Positions 16,568 through 24,886 of a stretch of 40,013 bases of DNA are shown here, one piece after another; the first letter of the stretch is position 1; each line of letters begins with the position of its first letter. Source of the DNA: an uncultured OM182 clade bacterium. GTDB taxonomy: Bacteria > Pseudomonadota > Gammaproteobacteria > Pseudomonadales > Azotimanducaceae. Below the pieces are notes generated by a model, which was not told where the DNA came from, did no database searches, and saw only the letters and a program-made list of their open reading frames with translations. The position numbers and the translations under genes are program-made. The stretch is taken from positions 1 through 40,013 of the forward strand of contig CAJJAA010000047.1 in assembly GCA_905182025.1 (NCBI GenBank), in the 5' to 3' direction.

Positions 16568-18952
16568 TCATGCCAGCTTAGCGAAGTCTACTGGATTTAA
16601 ACGCATTGCAGCGCCGGTTGGACATGCCCTAACACACGCTGGCCCATGATTTTGTTCAATACATAAGTCACACTTAACCGCTTTCTTTATTTCGTTCGGA
16701 GCACCGTGGGACAAAACTTCGCCTTTGCCCGGCGCAAGCCCAATGCCAAACAACATCCACTGCCAGAAGCTACTCGTCGCTTTTGTTTGGTATGCCATTT
16801 CAATCACACCATAGGGACAATTTTGCTTGCAGTTACCGCAGCCAATACAATTATCGCCGATGACCACTTCTCCGCCGCCACCCATGCGTTGAATCGCATT
16901 TGGCGGGCAATCTTTCATACAGTGCGGACTCTCACAATGGCGACAAGATGTGGGGACGTGAATATGTGCATGTGTCGGCCCAGCCCTTCTGTTCATCCTA
17001 GACGTGCCATCATGAGTTGCCGCACAGGCTTGTTCACAAAGATCACACCCAACACAGAGGTCTTCATCAATCATCAGCGCGCTGGTTGCCTCACCGAGAC
17101 CTTGATCCATTAGGAATGAAAGTAGGCCGTCTGAGTCATCGTCCCCTTGTAATTTAACGTTTTCTTGATACCGCTTTTTGGTTTTTTCCTGTAATTCCTC
17201 GCGTAAACCGGGGGAACGAGACAGAAGCATTTCGAAGGCTTCTTTATCAATCGATACGGTTTCAGTCTTTACTGTTGCTTTAATCGTTGCAGAACGTGTC
17301 GTATCACCTAAGAGCGCCATTTCGCCAATGTCTGCGCCAGCCGGAAGATAGGTGCGAATTAGCTCTTTTCCATTAACTTCATTTGAAACGGTTACTGAAC
17401 CGCTTCTAATGAGGTGGAATGTATCCCCTTCATCACCTTCTTTCATGATGACTTGGCCAGGGGTATAACTGTTGATCACAGCTTTGGAAGCTATCGGCTC
17501 CAGTTCTTTGATATCCGTGTTAGGCGCAAATTTTGTTTGGATCTGCCGAACAATGAACGTTTCGTCAAGCACACGTTTTACTGATTCAATAGAAGCAATA
17601 AGTTTTAGCATGGTACGACGTGGCGTTTCTATCAGTATACATTGATCGCCAGCAAGCACAGTTGCTGAGCGACGACGACCAGATAACAAGCTACCTTCAC
17701 CCGTAAACGCACCAACAGCCGACGAGATAATCAGATCTTCAGTGATGACTGTCTTAATGCCACCTTCAAGGACGGTATAGAAAGAGTTTGTGTAGTCGTC
17801 TCTTTCAAACACCACATCTCCCTCGTTAAATACATGCACCGTACTATCGAGAATCAATTCACGAAACAACAAAGCGTTGACCGAGGAGAATATCGGGATA
17901 CGCTCCTGCATCATCGTTAATACGTCATCCACTTCCATGTTGTCGTAGGGAAGCGCTTTAAATTTATCCTCGATTAAACCATGATCCGCCGGTTTAACAT
18001 CATGGCCTAAAATGTATTCAACGACCTCATAGCCCTGATTCATCGCTTGTTTGATGAGCGGATACCCACCAAGTGCGCCAATGACATATATTCCTGTCAC
18101 ATTGGACTCGTATTGGCTGGTCAAGGCAGGAATGGCCGACATATCTTTACTAGGAAATTCAATTCCAAAAGATTCCACTAGGCCCCGAGGAGGAATGGCG
18201 CCTAATCGACCGATTACTCGGTGCACAGGGAGCTTTTCTATACCAACATTCGTACTGAGGACTAGATTACCGCGGAATTTTTCACCTTCCAGTATTTCCA
18301 CTTCGGTGGGGGAGCTGCTGTAAAAAGCCCCAATTTCTTCAGAATCAATAGCAGCTAGTATTAAATTTAAGTTGCCTTCTTTTGCACGTGCGAATTCATC
18401 TTTTCGATTAACAATATAGACATTATTATGTTTTGCTAAAGCGATGGCATTCTCAATGGCTGCATCACCAGCACCAATAACCGCTATGTTTTCATCATGA
18501 TATTCATCAGGGTCATCTAACTGATACTGGATAAAGTCAGATTGATCCCCGGGCACGCCCAATTGGCGAGGGTTACCTTGCATACCGATACCAAGAATAA
18601 TGTGCTTGGCTTGAACTACCTCACCATTAACCAAACCAATGCTAAAATTGCCAACTTCACCGGTAATCGATTTGGCTTCAGCGCCATACTGAATATTAAC
18701 TTTATGATGAGCGATACCTGTTTCCCAAGCATCAAGAATTTCTTCACGTTTACCCGCGGCAAAATCAACGGGCGAACGTAAGGGTAAAATGCCAGGCTCT
18801 GCCATGACATGTTTGCCTTTTTGGTATTTTTGGATGGTATTGGCTATTTTCGGAGAACTTTCAAGCAGCGCGTGAGAGACTTCCAGCTCGGCACAACGTG
18901 CGGCTGCACTTAGACCTCCCGGCCCGGCACCAATGACGACGATATCGTACAA
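16568..18952 (-). CDS. Flavoprotein with two cyclic-nucleotide-binding domains and a four-cluster ferredoxin domain
   Basis: A cytoplasmic protein of about 794 residues. The first 320 residues are a two-dinucleotide-binding flavoprotein (VIGAGPGG near residue 7, VIGAGDAA near 159, IYVIGALGG near 289) like the thioredoxin-reductase fold. It lacks the redox CXXC, so it is not a thioredoxin reductase. Two cNMP-binding domains follow (about 355-465 and 475-590), each with a phosphate-cassette-like motif: TGEGSLLSGRRRSATV and IGEMALLGDTTRSAT. The C-terminal 160 residues carry four cysteine groups: CVGCDLCEQAC, CRHCESPHCMKDC, CIGCGNCKQNC and CDLC...CVRACP. They fit four 4Fe-4S clusters as in DmsB/HybA subunits. 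Start: no ATG exists; GGAGG at 18962-18958 lies 5 nt before TTG 18952, preferred over TTG 18964. First gene of the operon; probably the NAD(P)H-facing module, gated by cyclic nucleotide. Confidence 0.88.
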   Translation of the reverse strand: MYDIVVIGAGPGGLSAAARCAELEVSHALLESSPKIANTIQKYQKGKHVMAEPGILPLRSPVDFAAGKREEILDAWETGIAHHKVNIQYGAEAKSITGEVGNFSIGLVNGEVVQAKHIILGIGMQGNPRQLGVPGDQSDFIQYQLDDPDEYHDENIAVIGAGDAAIENAIALAKHNNVYIVNRKDEFARAKEGNLNLILAAIDSEEIGAFYSSSPTEVEILEGEKFRGNLVLSTNVGIEKLPVHRVIGRLGAIPPRGLVESFGIEFPSKDMSAIPALTSQYESNVTGIYVIGALGGYPLIKQAMNQGYEVVEYILGHDVKPADHGLIEDKFKALPYDNMEVDDVLTMMQERIPIFSSVNALLFRELILDSTVHVFNEGDVVFERDDYTNSFYTVLEGGIKTVITEDLIISSAVGAFTGEGSLLSGRRRSATVLAGDQCILIETPRRTMLKLIASIESVKRVLDETFIVRQIQTKFAPNTDIKELEPIASKAVINSYTPGQVIMKEGDEGDTFHLIRSGSVTVSNEVNGKELIRTYLPAGADIGEMALLGDTTRSATIKATVKTETVSIDKEAFEMLLSRSPGLREELQEKTKKRYQENVKLQGDDDSDGLLSFLMDQGLGEATSALMIDEDLCVGCDLCEQACAATHDGTSRMNRRAGPTHAHIHVPTSCRHCESPHCMKDCPPNAIQRMGGGGEVVIGDNCIGCGNCKQNCPYGVIEMAYQTKATSSFWQWMLFGIGLAPGKGEVLSHGAPNEIKKAVKCDLCIEQNHGPACVRACPTGAAMRLNPVDFAKLA

Positions 18953-19276
18953 ACCAACCTCCAAATACGTATCGGTATTTAGTTTTATTTTTGACTAGCC
19001 TGCCATCTTGCTTCTTATGGCAAAAAAATTTTGAACCGCCCCGTCTAAATTACCCAGTCTTGCGGGAAAACTTAGGGCCTTTTGTTCATAGCTTCCAAGA
19101 GTACGAATCTAACACAGTTGGTTATCTCGCAACACCGTATCTCTTCAGCATATTAAGAAATTATTAACTTTTTTTTATGGACTTTTCAAAAATGCATATC
19201 GTTTGCATCGGCATGGCAAAAAGAGATCACTTTTTATCGGCAGGAAAGCCGAAGACGCGCACCTACGTCGGCTCAG

Positions 19277-19292
19277 CGTGATCTAGTTCACG
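19277..19292. promoter_or_regulatory. CRP/Vfr-type operator palindrome
   Basis: CGTGATCTAGTTCACG has perfect GTGA-N6-TCAC half-sites extended by one matching base on each side. It is very close to the consensus bound by E. coli CRP (TGTGA-N6-TCACA). It lies about 325 bp upstream of the redox operon start and 131 bp before the small plus-strand ORF, so it could serve either direction. A crp gene lies at the right end of the window. The site is inferred from sequence alone. Confidence 0.5.
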
Positions 19293-19422
19293 TCTATTGA
19301 AAATACTCGAACGCATACTGTGCAAGCGTGACTTTCATCACAACAAAAGGTCAAGCAAACCGATTGAATGCCACTTAGGAAGGAAAAAAATACATCGAAG
19401 CATTTTCAATTGGAGACACAAC

Positions 19423-19503
19423 ATGAACAATCTGCAGACGCGATCGACAACAGGGACTACTTTAACTGCGCAACTATGCAACTACTGCAAACGACATAAT
19501 TAA
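19423..19503 (+). CDS. Possible 26-residue small protein
   Basis: ATG at 19423 has GGAG 8 nt upstream (TGGAGACACAAC). The frame reads MNNLQTRSTTGTTLTAQLCN and ends ...YCKRHN before TAA. It is open further upstream to 19297 but without an SD there. It stands alone, downstream of the CRP-like site and convergent with coaX. There is no recognisable motif beyond a CNYC pair. It may be a chance ORF. Confidence 0.25.
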   Translation: MNNLQTRSTTGTTLTAQLCNYCKRHN

Positions 19504-19540
19504 CGCGGCATGCCTACTCTGCTTTCTGACCTTTGCAATA

Positions 19541-20329
19541 TTAGCTGTTGTTTGGGGATAATTGATTTAGGCGGATAACTTCCATAAGCCCCGTTAATAT
19601 CAAATCCGGCATGACATGATCAAACAACTTTTCGCGATCGAATAGCTGAGAGAAACCTCCCGTACCTATTACCAGCGGAGGGTCTTCACTAAACACTTCC
19701 TGAGTTATTCGAGCCACAAGCTCTTTCACCATACCGACGTTCGACCAATACAGACCTGCTTGAATGCTCTCTATTGTCGTACGACCTATACCTGACTCAA
19801 CGGGAACGATCTCAACGGATGGCAATTGTGCAGTCTTGGCCTCCAAAGCGTCCATGGAGAGCTTTACCCCAGGAATGATATTCCCACCCAGAAATTCTTT
19901 TTCTTTGGTAATCGCACAGATAGTTGTTGCTGTGCCAAAGTCGGCTACGATCAAGTTTCTGCCTGGAAACTCCTTCAGTGCGCCTATAGCATCCGCGATC
20001 CTGTCCGCACCGACCTCTTTGGGGTCTCTATAAAGAATTTTTAAACCCGTCTTAATGCCTGGACGGAGTATGAGCGGGTCAATGCCGAAGTATTTTTGGC
20101 AACATGCGCGCAACGTATAAAGTAAATCGGGCACGACGCAACAAATAGCAACCGTACGAATATCATCAGGATCAATATCGTTTTCACGCAGTACAATTCT
20201 AAAGAAAACACCTATCTCATCCGACGAGCCTCTGGTCTGAGACGTTCTGCGAAACTGTACTTTCAGATCGTCGCCGTCGTATACACCACCATAAATCTGA
20301 GTATTACCTACATCAAGACATAGAATCAT
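19541..20329 (-). CDS. coaX: Type III pantothenate kinase
   Basis: Phosphorylates pantothenate with ATP in the first committed step of coenzyme A synthesis. The 262 residues (usual length 240-270) show the ASKHA-fold motifs. They are LDVGNTQIYGGVYDG (phosphate-1, residues 5-19), the substrate and catalytic region KEVGADRIADAIGA (about 103-116), VADFGTATTICAI (about 128-140) and GGNIIPGVKLSMDAL. VIGTGGFSQLF near the C-terminus is the adenosine-binding segment. The ATG overlaps the panC stop by four bases (20329-20326), so it is the last gene of a coupled panB-panC-coaX operon. Type III enzymes need a monovalent cation and resist CoA feedback. No coaA-type kinase is present in the window. Family assignment is certain. 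Confidence 0.97.
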   Translation of the reverse strand: MILCLDVGNTQIYGGVYDGDDLKVQFRRTSQTRGSSDEIGVFFRIVLRENDIDPDDIRTVAICCVVPDLLYTLRACCQKYFGIDPLILRPGIKTGLKILYRDPKEVGADRIADAIGALKEFPGRNLIVADFGTATTICAITKEKEFLGGNIIPGVKLSMDALEAKTAQLPSVEIVPVESGIGRTTIESIQAGLYWSNVGMVKELVARITQEVFSEDPPLVIGTGGFSQLFDREKLFDHVMPDLILTGLMEVIRLNQLSPNNS

Positions 20330-21123
20330 TGCGCCACCTCATTCACACCGCATTTAATTAAACCACCATTTAGCTCAACATTATCGATAAGGCGCACCTG
20401 ACCTAAAAATACCGCACCGTACCGTCGATTACCTATGGTTTGAATATAGTCGACCTTAAAACCGTCATCGGACAAAGACGAGGCAACTTCGTCATCATTC
20501 AGCAACATTGTCAACGCCTTAGAAAATACCGGCGCTTTGCGCCTTTGCTCTACGGTTAGATTCAAATTTCTCGAGCTTAACGCCAAGCCATCGTCATCCC
20601 TTACCGTGTCACAACCAATCACCTGACAGTCCAAGAAGAATGAATCAACCATCCCCTCAATTAGCCTCAATTGTTGTTGATCCTTCTCTCCGAAATACGC
20701 GCTCGAAGGTCGAACAATGTTTAGCAACTTCATGACAACCGTCAATACGCCAGTGAAATGCCCCTGACGATGGGCCCCACACAACTGCTGACTAAATTTA
20801 TTTTCATCGACGGAATATCGATAATGATCTGGGTAAAGTTGTTCGTAGGTGGGCATTAGCACAACATCTACGTTTAGGGATTCTGCCAGTTCAAGGTCCG
20901 CGCTATTCTTATCAGGATAATTCGCCAAGTCATCTACATTATCGAATTGCGTCGGGTTCACATAGATACTCAAAATAGTCGTATCGCTTTCTTTGACACT
21001 ACGTTCGATCAAAGAACCATGCCCAATGTGCAACGCGCCCATCGTTGGCACAAAGCCAATGCGACCAAGACTACCAGCCTTTCTCAGCTTGATAAATTCA
21101 GAAACCGACGTGCACACTTTCAT
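20326..21123 (-). CDS. panC: Pantothenate synthetase (pantoate-beta-alanine ligase)
   Basis: ATP-dependent joining of pantoate and beta-alanine to pantothenate, through a pantoyl-adenylate intermediate. The 265 residues carry the nucleotidyltransferase HIGH-type motif VPTMGALHIGHGSLI (about 25-39). STYVNP-type SIYVNPTQF, HRQGHFTGVLTVVMKLLNIV and YFGEKDQQQLRLI follow, all standard active-site segments, as does LSSRNLNLT near the end of the catalytic domain. The family is usually about 280 residues, so this one is slightly short in the C-terminal domain. Both ends overlap neighbours by ATGA (21123-21120 with panB, 20329-20326 with coaX), showing tight translational coupling. Confidence 0.97.
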   Translation of the reverse strand: MKVCTSVSEFIKLRKAGSLGRIGFVPTMGALHIGHGSLIERSVKESDTTILSIYVNPTQFDNVDDLANYPDKNSADLELAESLNVDVVLMPTYEQLYPDHYRYSVDENKFSQQLCGAHRQGHFTGVLTVVMKLLNIVRPSSAYFGEKDQQQLRLIEGMVDSFFLDCQVIGCDTVRDDDGLALSSRNLNLTVEQRRKAPVFSKALTMLLNDDEVASSLSDDGFKVDYIQTIGNRRYGAVFLGQVRLIDNVELNGGLIKCGVNEVAQ

Positions 21124-21908
21124 CGATAAGACTCTTGAGGTGCTGGATAACTTTGATCGGTCACGTCACTATGAAAGTGATTAACTGCCCCGCGCACCAT
21201 CGAAAAACTATCGGCATATCTGCGCAGGAACTTAGGCGTGAAATCCGGGTTAACACCAAGTAAGTCATGCAGAACGAGGACTTGCCCATCCGTATGAGCA
21301 CCAGCGCCAATTCCGATCGTTGGAATATCTAATTGTTGCGATACACAACTACCCAGTTTCGTTGGGATGCATTCCAACACAAGAGAAAAGCAGCCGACAG
21401 CTTGCAATCTTTGGGCACTTTCAACGAGTGCATTGGCCTGCTCTTCATCCTTTGCTTGAACCTTATGACCGCCAAGATTATGGATCGACTGAGGCATCAA
21501 GCCAAGATGGCCCATAACAGGCACACCAGCATCGACTATATGTTCAATAATATCGATTTGATGTTTATCACCTTCAATTTTGACTGCATTAGCGCCGGCA
21601 TTCATCAAACGATGTACGGCGTCCATTGCCTGATCAACCCCTTTGCTACAACTCAAAAATGGCATATCCGCAACAATGAACTTATCCTTTGCGCCTCGAG
21701 CTACTGCGGCAACGTGCATCTCCATCATGTCAATGGTGGCATGCACTGTCGAATCAAAACCGTGCATGACAACGGCAAGGGAATCACCGACCAATAGACA
21801 GTCAACATCCGTCTCGTTCAGGATTTTTGCGGACCAATGGTCATAGCAGGTCACCATCGAAATCTTTTCACGTTCGAGTTTTTTCTTTGCGAAGGAATGT
21901 ATATTCAT
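21120..21908 (-). CDS. panB: 3-methyl-2-oxobutanoate hydroxymethyltransferase
   Basis: Transfers a hydroxymethyl group from 5,10-methylene-tetrahydrofolate to 2-oxoisovalerate to give ketopantoate, the first step of pantothenate synthesis. The 262-residue TIM-barrel has MVTCYDHWSAKI, the metal and ligand segment VDCLLVGDSLAVVMHGFDST, VADMPFLS, NAVKIEGD, PVMGHLGLMPQS and IPTIGIGAGAHTDGQVLVLHDLLG, all conserved. The ATG at 21908 is preceded by GGAG at 7 nt spacing, a strong ribosome site. It is the first gene of the operon; its promoter must lie in the 417 bp upstream. Assignment is certain. panD and a ketopantoate reductase gene are not in the window. Confidence 0.97.
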   Translation of the reverse strand: MNIHSFAKKKLEREKISMVTCYDHWSAKILNETDVDCLLVGDSLAVVMHGFDSTVHATIDMMEMHVAAVARGAKDKFIVADMPFLSCSKGVDQAMDAVHRLMNAGANAVKIEGDKHQIDIIEHIVDAGVPVMGHLGLMPQSIHNLGGHKVQAKDEEQANALVESAQRLQAVGCFSLVLECIPTKLGSCVSQQLDIPTIGIGAGAHTDGQVLVLHDLLGVNPDFTPKFLRRYADSFSMVRGAVNHFHSDVTDQSYPAPQESYR

Positions 21909-22194
21909 CTCTTATCTCCAGCGAGACTGGATACGAATCAAGAGAAAGGGTTTTCAACAAGCCTATCGAAACGACTATACCGAGCCTTCAGTATTCTGAA
22001 AGTTGGCAAAAGTATCGCGGCGTTGGTACCTGTCCTCTTCGGATCAAGTCCTGCATCAATAATGTGTCTGTTTGTAAAATTCAAGTTCGGTCTCCGTCTC
22101 ATCACCTGTTGTCAGGCTTAAGATCGAAGCGCGGGCGCAGAGTATGGCAAAAAACGGAGTCTGTCCATAGAAAAGCCGTGAATAAAGAATAACC

Positions 22195-22214
22195 GAAATG
22201 GTGGGCCTGCAAGG
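22195..22214 (-). repeat. Outlying copy of the tRNA 3'-end direct repeat
   Basis: GAAATGGTGGGCCTGCAAGG is identical over 20 bp to 24965-24984, inside the tandem repeats beside the tRNA gene. Eleven of these bases are the complement of the tRNA 3' end including CCA. The two copies flank about 2.75 kb with the MFS and DinB-like genes, like attachment-site scars, but no integrase is present. Confidence 0.6.
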
Positions 22215-22257
22215 TAGCTGACGGCCCTATGTCCGCACTACGTAGGCCTTGCAAGCC
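22204..22257. other. Inverted repeat downstream of the MFS gene
   Basis: GGCCTGCAAGG (22204-22214) pairs with CCTTGCAAGCC (22247-22257) at 10 of 11 positions around a 32-base loop that contains a further palindrome, CTACGTAG. No T run follows on either strand, so a simple intrinsic terminator is doubtful. The left arm is the tRNA 3'-end repeat. Confidence 0.4.
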
Positions 22258-22325
22258 TATTATTATAGAAATTGATCAATCTCAGTTCACTGTCAAAGGC
22301 TGTAAAGTGTCCACTATAGGCTTAT

Positions 22326-23588
22326 TCAGTAACTAACCGTTGCCCGTCGGACCTGTGGTTTTAGCGCAATAATGAAAATGACAATAACAAGTGTGGCGAA
22401 TGCAAGTATGGGAAACAGCACGGGTAGTGTTAGCCATTGGCCAAGCAAAGCAACTGGCATCGTCATCAGTTGCGCAAATGCCATATTCATTTGGAAAATA
22501 CTCATAATTCTGCCTCTGTACTCATTAGGCACAAGGTGCTGAATCAGTATTGTGCTGGAAACCATAATGGTGGTCATGCCGATACCCAAACCAATATTGC
22601 CAATAATGGCGTATATCGGGGTGTGGCCAGAAACAAAGATAATAAAAGAGACGCAGAAAATGAAAGCACCCCCAATCAAAATCAGACCGCGTTGACGGAC
22701 CGCGGCATATCTAGTCAAAACCATGGCCGCAAATAGTGATCCGAGCCCCCAGAACATGACAACATAGCCCATATTGGCAATCTCCACACCAACGACGGTG
22801 GTGACCCAGGTAGGACCAAAACTCGCCGTTGCTGGATAGCCGAAGCTCATCATGGCAACGATCAAAATAATAACCCAGAGAATGACACTATGGCCTTTGG
22901 CGTATCGCAATCCGATCCGAACGTCATCGAATGCTTCACCGATACCGTATCGTTGGCTAGATTTAGCGATTTGTTCCTCATCTGGCGTGTATGACATAAC
23001 TGCGATACAAATCATGGATATGATCAGGCCTACAATGCTAAAAAGATAAGCTCCCCCAAAGCCAAGGCCGTCAATAAGTATGCCGGTAAAAAGCATTGCG
23101 AGCGGCATAGCCACCTGACCCGCCACTTGGTTTAATGACATACCCGCTGGCGTAAGGGCGGAACCAAGAATGTCGGGTAAAATAGCCAAACGAGTCGGGC
23201 CATCAATACTTTGGAGCCCCGAACTCAGAAACGTGAGCAGGAAGAAAATAGCGAAGCCAAATACATCGCCAATGCTGAGCAGCATCAAGACAGCAATACC
23301 AACGGTTGTGAGTATCTGAAGAGACAGGATAATCAGAACAATATTTTTGCGATTATATCTGTCAGCCAAAGCGCCACCATACAGGCCGAATGCCAGCGCA
23401 CCTACGCCGCGACAAGTGGCTATGAATGCAACAAGAATAAGCCAGATATCTGGCGGTGCGTAGTGCTGTACCCACAGGATCTGTGTAATGAACTGCAATG
23501 GCATCAACATCTGGCTGATAGCAAACCCCGATAACAGGTATCGAAAGTCTCGGTTGGCCAATGGCGCCAGTGAACCGGTTAACTGCAT
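22326..23588 (-). CDS. MFS transporter, EntS-like (MFS_3 type) exporter
   Basis: A 420-residue inner-membrane carrier with about 12 hydrophobic helices. The start is the ATG at 23588 with AGGAAGG about 10 nt upstream; the frame is open 16 codons further to a TTG without SD. The MFS signature between helices 2 and 3 is seen as GGALADRYNRKNIV, and its counterpart later as NEYRGRIMSIFQM. STGLQSIDGPTRLAILPDI-like sequence (SSGLQSIDGPTRLA) and the overall layout match the MFS_3/enterobactin-exporter-like group of drug and siderophore exporters. Substrate unknown. It is divergent from the DinB-like gene across a 433-bp gap. It is part of the islet bounded by tRNA 3'-end repeats, so horizontal gain is plausible. 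Confidence 0.88.
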   Translation of the reverse strand: MQLTGSLAPLANRDFRYLLSGFAISQMLMPLQFITQILWVQHYAPPDIWLILVAFIATCRGVGALAFGLYGGALADRYNRKNIVLIILSLQILTTVGIAVLMLLSIGDVFGFAIFFLLTFLSSGLQSIDGPTRLAILPDILGSALTPAGMSLNQVAGQVAMPLAMLFTGILIDGLGFGGAYLFSIVGLIISMICIAVMSYTPDEEQIAKSSQRYGIGEAFDDVRIGLRYAKGHSVILWVIILIVAMMSFGYPATASFGPTWVTTVVGVEIANMGYVVMFWGLGSLFAAMVLTRYAAVRQRGLILIGGAFIFCVSFIIFVSGHTPIYAIIGNIGLGIGMTTIMVSSTILIQHLVPNEYRGRIMSIFQMNMAFAQLMTMPVALLGQWLTLPVLFPILAFATLVIVIFIIALKPQVRRATVSY

Positions 23589-24021
23589 TAAGATAAAACC
23601 TTCCTGTAGAGCAGAGCCTGACAAATACTGTTGCAAGCGATTAGGCAGAAATTTAAACCCAGATACTTAAGTTTCAGATGCAGCTGTATGCTGAGAATCG
23701 GGAGTATAAAGCGCATTTTCGCCAAATTGCAAAAGCATCATTATGAGGAATAATTAAAGCAGAGGTTTGGAGAACCCAATTTTTGGCAGAGCATCCCGAA
23801 GGCTCATTGCTCGAAAGACCGATCGCGCTGAGCAGTAACCAGCTGACATGAATTTCACGGCGCGATAAATGCCAACCCAGCCTATCACCGCCGCAGCCTC
23901 AGGCTATACTCAAGCGCAAAAAAAACTCAGCATTGTTCTTGATACAAACCTTGAAGACTTTACCGACCGCACCTAAATAGCGGTAAACTGGTTGCAACAA
24001 AATTCTCAATGGAAGATTGCA
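23589..24021. other. Divergent intergenic region between the MFS and DinB-like genes
   Basis: 433 bp with no ORF of note. Both flanking genes point away, so it must hold two promoters. TATACT at about 23904 is a possible -10 for the plus-strand gene, but has no convincing -35. No repeat, tRNA or terminator seen. Confidence 0.4.
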
Positions 24022-24789
24022 ATGTTACAGCAGGCGAAAGATTTACTGGAAGAAGGTGCTGAATTCAAAGCGCTATTGGATACGCTTACCAACACAGACT
24101 GGGAATCACCCACCCCTTTTAAGAACTGGACGATCAATCAGGTCGTGCAGCACTTGCATGGCACGGATAAAATGGCCGTACTTTCGTTGAAAAGCCGGGA
24201 GGAATTCGAATCGACAGTAAAAGACCGCAAAGCGCTTAGCGCTAATATGAACCCAACCCTGACAGGACAGGATCTGTTAAATGAATGGTGGTCCTATTTT
24301 CAAGAAATGTGCGAATTACTCGGCACAAGCGATCCCAAAAAGCGCTTGGCATGGTTTGGCCCCGATATGGGCGCCATGATGTTCACCACAGCTAGACAAA
24401 TGGAGACGTGGTCACATGGCCAAGACATCTACGATCTAAAGAAACAGCAACGGAAAAATGGCGAGAGACTAAAAAACATCGTTGTTATAGGTGTACGAAC
24501 ATACGGTTGGAGCTTCGCGAACAGAAAAATGGAACCACCTGGCGCAGCGCCGTACGTTAAGCTTACATCGCCTTCAGGTGAAATTTGGGCGTTTAACGAA
24601 CCCAGTACTGACAATTATGTTGAAGGTGATGCAGCTGAGTTTTGCCATGTTGTTACGCAAGGCAGGAATATTGCAGATGTTAATCTTAACGTCGTCGGCG
24701 AGCCTGCTAGACAGTGGATGGCTATTGCCCAATGTTTCGCTGGCCCACCTGAAAACCCTCCAGCACCCGGCACTCGCTCATCGTCTTAA
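24022..24789 (+). CDS. DinB-like / maleylpyruvate isomerase N-terminal family protein (TIGR03084-like)
   Basis: 256 residues from ATG 24022, chosen because GGAAG lies 5-6 nt upstream; the frame extends ten codons more to a TTG without SD. The helical N-terminal half has WTINQVVQHLHGTDKMA (about 36-52) and, later, ARQMETWSHGQDIYD. These are the two conserved segments of the mycothiol-dependent maleylpyruvate isomerase N-terminal fold (DinB-like four-helix bundle), with His residues at the metal-site positions. The C-terminal half fits the small domain found in TIGR03084 proteins. Gammaproteobacteria do not make mycothiol, so the thiol cofactor or substrate is unclear. It is monocistronic inside the tRNA-flanked islet and ends 100 bp before the tandem repeats. 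Confidence 0.7.
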   Translation: MLQQAKDLLEEGAEFKALLDTLTNTDWESPTPFKNWTINQVVQHLHGTDKMAVLSLKSREEFESTVKDRKALSANMNPTLTGQDLLNEWWSYFQEMCELLGTSDPKKRLAWFGPDMGAMMFTTARQMETWSHGQDIYDLKKQQRKNGERLKNIVVIGVRTYGWSFANRKMEPPGAAPYVKLTSPSGEIWAFNEPSTDNYVEGDAAEFCHVVTQGRNIADVNLNVVGEPARQWMAIAQCFAGPPENPPAPGTRSSS

Positions 24790-24886
24790 GCTTTACTGTG
24801 CGGACAAACGTGGTTTGGCTGTTTGCCCATACGTGTTTTAGGAAGCTCCTAGGCTGTTCAAGGCGTTAGTAACTTTTAAAAGTTGT

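Larger units (their letters stand above)
18953..19540. other. Intergenic region upstream of the redox operon
   Basis: 588 bp between the redox operon (minus) and the end of coaX. It holds a CRP-like palindrome (19277-19292) and a possible 26-codon ORF on the plus strand (19423-19503). It also has AT-rich blocks at about 19150-19190 that could hold the operon promoter. The 80 bp directly before the flavoprotein gene contain GC blocks and a T7 run on the minus strand, but no hairpin I can firmly draw and no known riboswitch. Confidence 0.5.
21909..22325. other. Region between panB and the MFS gene
   Basis: 417 bp. It holds the presumed panB promoter (no convincing -35/-10 pair found) and a copy of the tRNA 3'-end repeat (22195-22214), which forms one arm of a hairpin (22204-22257). 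A 54-codon minus-strand frame (about 22107-21941) has no good SD and no recognisable product. Confidence 0.4.

Noticed and set aside
16568..18952. Thioredoxin reductase for the N-terminal part of the cNMP flavoprotein
   Set aside because: The redox CXXC of thioredoxin reductases is missing between the two dinucleotide-binding motifs, and the downstream modules are unlike that family.
18965..19050. Riboswitch (cyclic di-GMP or cobalamin) in the leader of the redox operon
   Set aside because: I found neither the conserved GEMM core nor a B12 box, and could draw no stable multi-stem fold.
19297..19422. Longer 68-codon form of the small ORF in the gap before coaX
   Set aside because: The upstream start has no SD and the extra residues look random; only the part from 19423 has a plausible ribosome site.
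21941..22107. 54-codon minus-strand ORF upstream of panB
   Set aside because: SD spacing is too short, there is no recognisable motif, and it lies in the expected promoter region.
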